From Tulasnella sp. 424 (taxonomy: Eukaryota; Basidiomycota; Agaricomycetes; Cantharellales; Tulasnellaceae): a stretch of DNA of 64,000 nt. Numbering within the stretch: position 1 is the first letter of the stretch; each line of letters opens with the position of its first letter. The notes beneath the pieces are model-generated. The model did no database searches. It was not told where the DNA came from and saw only the letters and a program-made list of their open reading frames with translations. Shown here one piece after another: positions 55,136-64,000 of the stretch. A program made the position numbers and the translations under genes. The stretch is from contig WSUB01000128.1 in the NCBI GenBank assembly GCA_019633425.1, forward strand, positions 1 to 64,000, given 5' to 3'.

Positions 55136-55780
55136 TCTAGGTGATGAGGAGGCTCGGTCGCGGGGTTACCTGTATGTCGACGAGTCAGTGGTTTCAGCAC
55201 CTGTAAGAAATCGGCGATATCTGGCCCGAGGGAGGTTTGTAAAATTTCCGATAGTAGAGAAGCCGCCTGCGTCATAGAGCGTGCGATCTCACTGAAAACC
55301 AACAAGTTCATGAAACGTCGAGCTGACACCGAGGATGGCTGGAAGTGAATTCCGATACACCTACGGTGTTAGTTGAACTTGAGCTTAATGGGAAGGGTAG
55401 GTACCATCGATCAAAAGACTCTGTGAGGGGTGAATTTATTTCGAGTAGGGCTGCTCAAATACGAATAAATAACGAAAAAGGTCCATTATTATTTAATCAG
55501 CTGCCTCAGAATACGTTGGAGAGCGTAAGGAGGTCACTCCGGAGTCTAGCGGAATATATCATCAGGTAGGTGCGTCCATACATAGTCACGATTGCACGAG
55601 ACGAACCCCCCGATGACGCCAGTTCGATGCTTGGAGCGCCGACAAGAAATCCGTGGACCGCGAAGAAGGAAGATGAGGATTCTAAATGGCATTTCGTATC
55701 ATAATGTTCGATGCGAAATCTCATGATATGTTACAAAATCAGGTCTCAACGAAGCACATATTAAGGTAAGAATATAGGCA
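55136..55780. other. Spacer with a small F2 remnant
   Basis: At about 55305-55355 a piece of about 50 bp ('catgaaacgtcgagctgacaccgagg...gctggaagtga') resembles F2 codons near 25-40 (compare 55035-55080) and is probably a further fossil. The rest, 55360-55780, is AT-richer and has no recognised gene. Confidence 0.5.
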
Positions 55781-58700
55781 CTAATTGAAAATGGGCATTG
55801 GTAGAAGTCTGCAAACGCAAGTCAGTGCGAGGCCCAAAAGCTATGCATCGACGCATACTGACCTGTCCGAATTGAACAAGAAATTGTTTGCTGTATCTTC
55901 ACCTTCAAGGAAACGTATTGGGAATACCACTGAAAAAAGAAATCGAGTGAGAGGTGATCATTGATATGCAGCATTGAACACCAACCCAAGTGTCCTTTTA
56001 CGTCTCCCAAGAGGGACTCAAATTCGTCTCGCTCCCATTGTTCAAGCGGTTCGTCAAAGTTAGTGGGACGGCGAGGACGTCCATCCGGACCCATTCCAGG
56101 TTCTGCACTTCGTCTTTGGGAGCCCGCTGATGGAGGAGGATTCAAGTGGTTTGAAGAGTCGCCATCGTTTGTCGGCGACCGACTTCTTTGGACTGGGTTG
56201 GCTTCCTTCTTGTCGGATAAGACTGATTCCTTGGGGTCCATCTCGCCATCTGGATGAGTATTGGGCGGACCACCTGCTTCCTCTCCCGCGGTTCCACCTT
56301 CTGAGGGTACACGGCCAACATGAGGGGCATTCGGAGGGGCATCCTTCGGCTGAGAGTAATACGGTGGTTAGCGCTGCTTGGGACACCGATAGGGAGCGAC
56401 ACTCACAGGCTTGTTCAGACGTTCTTGGAAGAGGAGATACTCTTTGTACATCTTCCAAGTAGTGACAAGGTCATCGGGCGTGCAGTGGAAAACTTTACGG
56501 TATATCTCAGTCTGCCACTTGGCGTCAGCGTCGACTCGATATTCAAACCATGATGAAATGGCTTACGTTATGAACAGCAGTAGAACACCAAGCATCTTTC
56601 CAAAACCCAGGGTCCAAAGGATCGCCGAAACCGTGTGGGTCGATTTCAGGCTTCGGGGTAGGTAGGGTGTGCGGCTTGGCCCCGGTTTTGACCGCCAAGT
56701 GCTTTCGAAGCTGTTGTCTCGCTGCAACAGCCGAACGCTCCGCAGGCGAAGATTCGTCTTGACCTGGTCGTGAGTTGGGTGGTCTATTATCCTCTTTTGC
56801 CGAAGGAGCTGCATCCGCTGGAGCACCGAAGAGATCGCCTCCGTCTTGCACGCGGGCTTCGGAGACTGCGTCGCTTGCCGGCTCATCCTGTCCCTCATCG
56901 ATCGCGTCCATAAGCGGCTTGTCCTCGCCTTCCTCTCGTTTCTTAGGCAGGTGCTCGGCCACGACCTTCTCTTCCAAAGTCGGCACTTTCGAGCTCGCGA
57001 AACCAGGCTGCTGGGATCCATCGCTCCCGAAAATCCTTTTCTCATCATCTTTGTGTTTGGACATTGGTGCAGGATTATCCGGAAGGCCGTGTTTAGTCGC
57101 TTTGCCAACGAACTTGGCGGTGGCCTCGCCGAGTCCCAAAAGAGCTGATATCCAATTCAATTAGCCTTCTTGCTGCGCGGTCGTGTCCAAAGCGCACCTT
57201 GTTCCCCAACATCTCGGGCGAGAACTGAGTATCGTTCCATGGCGCCGCGGTGCTTGACAGTCGTGATTCCTTCCGTCTTTCCCTTGACCTGTTCGTGATC
57301 AGGATCCCAAGACTTGACGTCTTCAGGTTTGACCTTCGCATCTGTTGCCATAAGATCCGCTTCGTACATAGCGTCGGTATCAATTCCAACATGCTCCCTC
57401 ATGAGTCGAATACGGAGTGTATGGGCGAAGCGGCCAACTTTGAACGGCTTTCCAGCCATCCGACTGAAGGAAGAAGCAATCCATAAGCGACCGTGATTTC
57501 AACTTGGTGCTATCTTACCTTTGGATCATGTCGGTATCTCGGACCACACAGGCGAGCTCAGAGTCGCGATCCCCCCGCATCGAGCGCTCATTGATATTTG
57601 CGGAGCCAATGATGGCCACGCGGTCATCGACGATCATGATCTACAACAAAATTCAGTAAAGTGATGATTCCTCGAGAAGAAGTGTTACCTTGGCGTGAAT
57701 GTAAACCTGTGGTAGTGGCGTGAGTGTTAGTTCAGAAAGAGGGGAGAAGCTGACCAACCTGTTCTGTGGTCATAGTATTGTTTTCCAGTTTGCCCCAGCC
57801 GCGGAGAGAAAAGAAGCTGATATAGTCGTTCGGCTGACGACAAGGCGGGTGAGTGAGTCTGACGCAGGCTATGATGAGACGTTATGACACAAACTTCAAT
57901 ACCCTCTTTTCGTAATCTTGAGAATATGGAGTGGGGGCCGCGGCAAATTGAACGGTTTTGGAGTTCGACAATAAGACGGATCTAGGAAGCACATGTTAAT
58001 GAGGAATCGTCTTGGGTTGGCAACGCAGAACCTCTCACCGAACTAGCATCGTTGTGATCAATAGGGAACGTGAAGCCTGGTAATAGGGGAATTACGATGC
58101 AGGCACGCCATGGTGTCTTCTCTCGATGAGCCCGAATGATTCGGTGGACGAGGGCGTCTCCGATATTGTTCTCCACAGGTATGTCGTTCATGACGGTTCT
58201 AAAATGTAGGGGTAGTCAGTGGAATGTTCGCAAAGCTTCAGTTCCGAGCCACCTACGAGGTGATGAAGAATTGGTTCTCGATGTAAACAAAATGCTCCGA
58301 GAGTTCAATTGCTGAAGAGACACAAAATCAATTTCTCGGTGGTGGTCAGATTATTGCAAGCCGCTTACCTTTTAGATATGCATTCTGGATAGAATGCTCG
58401 ATGCGAGTGGCAGTTCCTAAAGACCATGGACCAGCGGAGCGGCAGATCTGAACCTCGCAAGTTCCTGTCAACCCTTGGTCGTTCAATTCGGTTATTTTGA
58501 AGTCTGGTGCGGGTAGCAGGAAGGGCATGACGCGAGAATGTGTCTATTTCACGGAATGTGATGGTCAGAACCGTTTGAATAAGCCAAGGAGAGACACTAC
58601 GAACCTTGGTTCGGAGGAGATAGTTCCATCTAGATAGACAGACAGGAATTAACTCTCTTTGTCGTCAGTTTGGCAAGGGGGTGATACACACCGTTGAACA

Positions 58701-61700
58701 AAGTGCCTGCAGAGGTCTCGTGCCGGCTGGCCAACAAACTGGAGTCCCACATCATGCCTGTTCGGATAAGCGCAGCCTTAGTGAGCACCACTACTCCAAA
58801 ACACGGAGGATCTTCTGGTACGCACCAGGGCATTCGAGCAACCTTTGAGCGGTCATACATATCTTCATGGGGTTTGTTCAAAGTGTGGAAGTCCATTACG
58901 CGAGCATTGCTGTAATCCTTGCCTGAAAACGACTCATTAGTCAATGGCGAGGTATGGAGAAAAGCTTCCGCAAAATACCTGGCCAAATCTGGTTTGACCC
59001 TTCGGGACCCTCGAGATTTCCATCGTCCACCATGACGTGTTGGGGAGTATCCCATCGACCGAAGCAGAGATCCAGACCGCCCATGAAGGCAATCGCTTCG
59101 TCGATAACACACATCTTCTCGTGCTGCAAGTGCGACATCGAAGTTATGTCAGTCACAAGACGAGAAAAGGCGAAATTCTTCGACCGTACATGAGCCCAAT
59201 AGAAAGTACCAGTCGAGAAATGCGCCGGAGACCTCTGAACCATGATGTTCGGATGGAGGGCCATCAACTTCCGCTTAGCATAACTATATGACGGAACGGA
59301 ACTCGTCAGAAAATGGACGTCACTGAAGCAGTGGACAGAAGGGCTTACTTGCTATCTGTCGGCGTGGTACGATTCGAGACTTCCTTGCTACACAACGGAA
59401 ATACCCTGTTGGCCCTCGTATCGCTCAGCCTCAATCCTGTCGACTCACTAGAGAATGACATAGATCTTGACACCCTGTTCAGCCTTCCGTTGCAACAGTC
59501 TGTCAAGCCGGTAGTGTTCTTGGCCAGGTCGACGAAGATAGAGCTCTAGGCGCGACGGAAGCCGGGAAGAAGGGAATGGGTCAGCTTTGAGTCCCACAGA
59601 GCCGTGTTTCAATCGTCTCACCGGGGGAGAGCCACCAATCATGAATATAGATCCGCTCCTTTGCCAACATGATTGCTCGACTGAGGTTCCAAAAGTAGTC
59701 GCGCTGAATTCGTTCCCTTAAGTAAGTACTCGTTATGAGGGAGGGTCAAAAACGGGGCAACGTACCCCATCAGCCAACCATTGCGCATTGACATTCAAAC
59801 GAATCGGAGCAAAACTTCCAAATCGGTTTTCGCCCGTCCAATGCGACTGCGCAGCCATCCTCTCCATCGACGCGATGAATTGCAACATTTGTCTCTGTCG
59901 AAGAAAAAAAGAGGAGCGGGTCCCAAATCGACGAATTGAGTCTCAGAAGGGCGACTCTCAACGTCCAAGAAAAAGAACCCACCTCATTCTTCGCAACCAA
60001 CTTCAACTTCCTCTGCCCATTCTTGATATAGAACGTATGCTGACTGACGTCCAACGATTGCTTCTTCTTCTTGTTTCCAGCACCAGCCACCTCTTCTTCC
60101 TCCTTGGGACCAACTTGCCGCGGGTCTTTCCCGATCGAAGGGTCGATCACAGTCTGATGATTCGTGTCGTTCGAGTTCGACGAACTGCTCGACGACACCG
60201 ACTCCGCAGCGGAACTCGACCGCCTGCCAAACCTCTTCCATCGACTTCCATGGTGGTGAGGGTCGGGTATGCCGGCGGTGTTTGATCCTTGAGGGTTCGC
60301 GGTCCGATATTGGCCTTTAGAATCGGGAGAAGTCGGCGAGACGGCTTTGACATCGGCTTGAGAGGCGTTGCCGTAAATCCCCAACGTCTGCTGTTCGGGA
60401 GTTTGAGGTCGGTCTCCTGAAGGCTCTCCTGACGAGGCTGAAGTATTGACTTCCCGGCCGCCTTGGTCCGGAACGGTAAGATGCTCGGCTTTGGCTTTTG
60501 ACTTCTCCTTCAGGCTGTCCATGGTCGCCTTTGCTTTATCCTCGGCTTCCTCCTTCGGTGGCTGAGCGTCTTTGTTGGATTTTCCCTTCGACATTGAAGA
60601 CCTTGAGAACAGCTTGCTGATGGTCGACCTGGACTTGATGGTTTCCGTTTCCCCCTTCTCCGTCGCGCCGCCATCATGATCCTTCTCCTTCTCCTTGCCC
60701 TTTTCCCGCCTCTTGGACAGATCCCAGTCATCCCTCCTACTCTCCTCATTATCTCCACCCGCATCCTTCCCTCCACCACCGATATGAAGCATGTTCAAAC
60801 CCTGTCGATACACCCTCTTGGGCCGCTCGATGCTGAAATCCGCATCGAGCATAAAGACGTCGTCGATGGTCAGCTCGGCTGGATCAGCGACCGAGACCAA
60901 GTACGATTCTCGAACGAGCCACCAGGTTGAAGTGTGATTTCGCTTCCAAGAGGAGAAGTTGATCGGGTGGGGGCCTTTACGAGAAGAGTTCGACGATATG
61001 ACCCGAAGAAGTCCGGCCTTGCCTTGGATGCCGCCACGAGAGGCGAGAGCGACCGACAGAGCGGATATTTCGAACCACCGGCAGAGACGATTGGCTTCAG
61101 GACGGAACATCTACGTAGCGGCGATCGAGGTCGTCAGTGGAAAGCACGCATACGGCAGCGATGGATCCACACGTACGACAGCTTTAATCAGACCGATCAA
61201 ATAATTCTCCAACGCTTCTCGCTGCTGGCGAGCAAACTCTGCTCGACCAGCCGGATTGCCCTTCTCGCGAGCTTCTTTCTTCAATATGTTGAACAGCGGG
61301 ATACCTGCAAAAGAGTAAAAGACGTCTGTGAGGGTGACATGTCGAGGTAGTTGAGCAAAGGTTTCCTACCAGCACGAGGGAACTCTGGGATCTTCAGTTC
61401 GTTTCCGCCAGCGCTGGCACGGTACGCGGTGTATGAGAAGCTGTAATGGGCATGAAGGGACAAAAAGTCCTTCAGTTCTCGATAGATGACCCATCTAGCG
61501 GCGCCATCTCCATATTCGCACTATGAAAAATACGGGGATTTCCTAATTCAGTTAACATCGCCATTAAACAGCCGAAGACGAATGGGAAATCCCCGACCTC
61601 GATTCGGAAAACGGCGTGAGTCCCATGCAAAGGATGCACGCTATCGCTGACGCGAATCTTGATGTGTTGAAGCAAGACGGGCACCCTCCTCCTTCCGTTC

Positions 61701-62688
61701 TCATCTCTCTCGAACCACATCCTGAGGATCTGCAACGCCAAGGGCCCCGCCAACAACTCTTCATTCAAATCGACTTGGGCTGCCATTGAAGGTTGGACGA
61801 CTAATGACCGGCGCTTGCGCTTGAGGGGAGAGAAACCGCCGCCGGCGGTTGAAGACGCTCGAAGACGTTGCTTTAAGACGTTCCACCTTTGAGTCGCGGC
61901 TACGTGGGCGGCCTCTCCATTCTCCGCATGGGAGTCTTGCGTATCTTGGCGCGAATTCTTTCGGCTCCCGATATGTGGCATAGACTGCGTCCGTGTGAGA
62001 CCGAACAACTTGAGAGGGTCTGGAAGCGGCCAAAGGCTTATTGAGCCCTGACGCGATGGTGAACCGGCTCCCGAGTCTTGATGCTGCTGCGCTGCGCTGG
62101 AACTTTCGGCGGGAGCATTTTGGGGACCTTCTTGTTCGTGAGGCTCGGGGGAAGCGGTTCTGGGACCTAATTCGCCATGTTCGGTCTGGGGAGACTCGAC
62201 GCGGCCATCTTCTTGTGGCTGCTCTCCGGACTCTGATGGCGCTAAGCCTAAGGGTATCTCAACCCATCTCCTCCAAAGCCCCCCACCCTCTTCGACGGTC
62301 GGACTCCGACTCGTACCGGTCCAACTGCCCCGTCTTGACCGTCGAGAACCTTTCCGCTCCTCCTCAGGGTCCCTGTAACTCCAGGCGCTACGGAAACCGG
62401 ACTCGGTTCTGACGAACTGAGCGGCATGGGGATCGATGGCTTCAGTATAGCCTCTAGATGTCCGCTGTTTAGGGCTGTGTGGGACTGAGAGGGAGGGCGA
62501 GCGGAGAGTGCTGTTCGGTTGGCTGCGTGGTGAGTTCGGGACGGAAGCCGAGACGGATCGTTTTGGTTGAAGTCTAGGTTGCTCGGGGTTGTCATCGTTG
62601 GGATTATGGGTATCACCGTTGGCTTCGGTCGTGTCATCTTGTTGGTGAGCGTGGTGAATGCTCTCTACGATCTGGGCGAGGTGTGGCA
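55781..62688 (-). CDS. PLD1: Phospholipase D with PX and PH domains (Spo14/PLD1 type)
   Basis: A multi-exon gene with more than ten introns, start ATG at 62688 ([15 protein letters not shown]; codons upstream lack ATG and reach a stop), stop TAG at 55781-55783. Order: disordered N-terminus; PX domain ('[21 protein letters not shown]', 'IPEFPRAG'); PH-like region ('[14 protein letters not shown]' ... '[17 protein letters not shown]') with a long charged insert; first HKD motif [18 protein letters not shown] near 59100; 'SVENQFF'-equivalent region near 58280; second HKD HAKIMIVDD...GSANINERS near 57590-57710, its His-x-Lys split by an intron from the rest; and the C-terminal '[19 protein letters not shown]' block joined over an intron at 55935-55990. 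It cleaves phosphatidylcholine to phosphatidic acid; fungal orthologs act in membrane traffic and sporulation. Both HKDs look intact. Confidence 0.93.
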
Positions 62689-63670
62689 TCGAGGTGAAGT
62701 CGCGGTCCAAGTTGTAATTTGCGAAGCAAACCGCTGGACATAAGCTCGATCAGGTTCGCGTTGCCAACAGATCCATTATCAGAGCTCACGGTATTTGAGA
62801 TAGTTCGGTGGCGCTAACTAATAGCAATCCTTGAGCTACAACAGGGTATTGAACCGCGGGGGGTGTAAAGCGTGTTGGACACGCAGCTACCAGTATGAGT
62901 TTTTTCTCAATCTCCGAGTGATCGATGGCACGGGAGGAAACGAACCTCCACGGGGGAAGAGGTGGTGATGAGAGGGGGTATCTGGTGGTTGCAGAGGGGG
63001 GGAGGAGGTTGCGGTTGGGTTGAGGTGCAAAGTAAAAGTAGTACGCGGGGATTTTGTGACGACGTCATGGAGAAGTCCCGATGCGCCCCCTCCCCTCGCG
63101 TGCAGCTTCATGCCGGTCCCGTGCCCAAGACTCTAGATGCCGACTACAACTGGCCCACGGCTATGATGTCAGTATTTCGGCAAATCTAATACCCAACATC
63201 TGATAGTTAACTTCGGCAGCTGCAACCCGCGCCGGCTGCCATGCCCAGCCTTGGCACTGGAGCGCGATGCTATATCTAAGAGGAACGTGTTTAACGTTTG
63301 CAATGACGCCGAAAGCCGCGACGAGAGATCTTGATGACGATGTTGTTGGTGGTGGTGGTAATAATAATGATAATGATAAAGTTTTCCGAGTTCAAGTTGC
63401 CTCCACCATTTGAAAAGGATCGGATTAGCTTTTCCTGAATGCACGTGATTCTCAAGCACTGCCAATTGCGAAAGGCCTCGAAATCTATGAGAATTGTAAA
63501 GTCTTGTTAGGGTGGAAGGACTCGGAGTGCATACGAGCACGGTGGCGTCGATCCCGTGGGTAGTACGCGGCCCAAACTCCGAAGCAACCAACCAACCTCT
63601 CCACCCTCCTCAAGTTGTCTCTAGTCTGCCCACGGGAGACTACAGAAAACCTGACTCATCTCTTCTGCCA
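62689..63670. promoter_or_regulatory. Divergent spacer between PLD and F2-f
   Basis: 5' flanks of two divergent genes. It holds a G-rich strand stretch (62960-63010) and a GGT/AAT microsatellite-like run ('gttggtggtggtggtaataataatgataatgataa') near 63340-63378. The open frames (62887-63111 and 63169-63591, -) show no recognisable protein. Confidence 0.45.
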
Positions 63671-64000
63671 ATGGTTCCCCAGCTACCCACGGAGCTCAAA
63701 ATCAACATAGTAAAGCATCTCGATCGAAAAACCCTGCCCTCCGTCCTTCGTGTCAGCTCAGCCTTCCACACCATCGGAGAACCCCTTCTTTATCACACCA
63801 TTTTCCTCCAACCGTTCGGCGAGCCTGAGACGCGAGCTACCGAAGATGCGACCAACTGCTTACGCACCCTCGCAACAAAGGAGAGCGCCCGATCGGCCGT
63901 CCGTCGCTTCGGACTACATATCGAACCGGACCCGTTCCCCACTGTTTTCGTTATACCAGCAACGCACATCATCAACGAGTTTCTCAGAGCACTCACGGCG
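63671..64000 (+). CDS. F2-f: second-family F-box protein, cut by the window end
   Basis: The ATG at 63671 opens a frame of 110 codons that runs off the window. MVPQLPTELKINIVKHLDRK, 'SVLRVSSAFHTIGEPLLYHTIFLQPF', then 'DATNCLRTLATKESARSAVRRFGLHI' match the first third of the F2 proteins. It is the most diverged at the N-terminus (MVPQ rather than MTYQ or MTRQ). The rest, including the expected intron, lies outside. Confidence 0.82.
   Translation, partial: MVPQLPTELKINIVKHLDRKTLPSVLRVSSAFHTIGEPLLYHTIFLQPFGEPETRATEDATNCLRTLATKESARSAVRRFGLHIEPDPFPTVFVIPATHIINEFLRALTA

Noticed and set aside
1..64000. CRISPR array, bacterial operons or rRNA genes
   Set aside because: No regularly spaced repeats of that kind and no rRNA sequence; intron-rich genes show a fungal nuclear genome.

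Overview
The window looks like nuclear DNA of an agaricomycete basidiomycete fungus. The genes carry many short GT-AG introns (about 45-115 nt), and several family members are typical of that group: F-box/LRR multigene families, a tyrosine-kinase-like kinase fused to TPRs, a Kre9/Knh1-type GPI-anchored wall protein, a La protein with a long RGG tail, and a PX-PH phospholipase D. All protein calls come from reading translations and splice signals by eye. No database search was run.

Layout. Positions 1-21140 are a head-to-tail tandem array of eight paralogous F-box/LRR genes (family F1, copies A-H, all on +). A and F are broken; B, C, D, E, G and H read open. Every copy has a short first exon about 150 nt upstream of the F-box. 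The spacers are repeated modules that include gene fossils and a TA-flanked inverted-repeat element. Positions 21222-25827 hold a long Ser/Pro-rich coiled-coil protein. Tail to tail with it, 26256-29210 (-) is a kinase-TPR fusion, and next comes a broken copy of a small membrane-protein gene. F1-I lies at 30324-32151. Positions 33214-35505 hold an F-box gene of a second family (F2), a dead 5' fragment of the kinase gene, and the intact small membrane-protein gene.

Positions 36525-40311 are ordinary single-copy genes: the Kre9-like protein and La. From 40312 to 55355, F2 genes alternate with copies of the 3' end of the La gene. This suggests that 'La 3' end plus antisense F2 gene' was duplicated and moved as one unit. 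The same stretch holds F1-J (-), a hAT transposase relic, two copies of a TA-flanked inverted-repeat element, and a third kind of F-box-like gene (51515-52921). Positions 55781-62688 (-) are the phospholipase D gene. A further F2 gene starts at 63671 and runs off the window.

How the parts relate. F-box proteins are normally substrate receptors of SCF (Skp1-cullin-F-box) ubiquitin ligases. At least sixteen complete, broken or partial F-box genes in 64 kb, with conserved F-boxes and variable LRR parts, suggest a fast-evolving substrate-recognition repertoire that grows by segmental duplication beside conserved housekeeping genes. That functional reading is inference.
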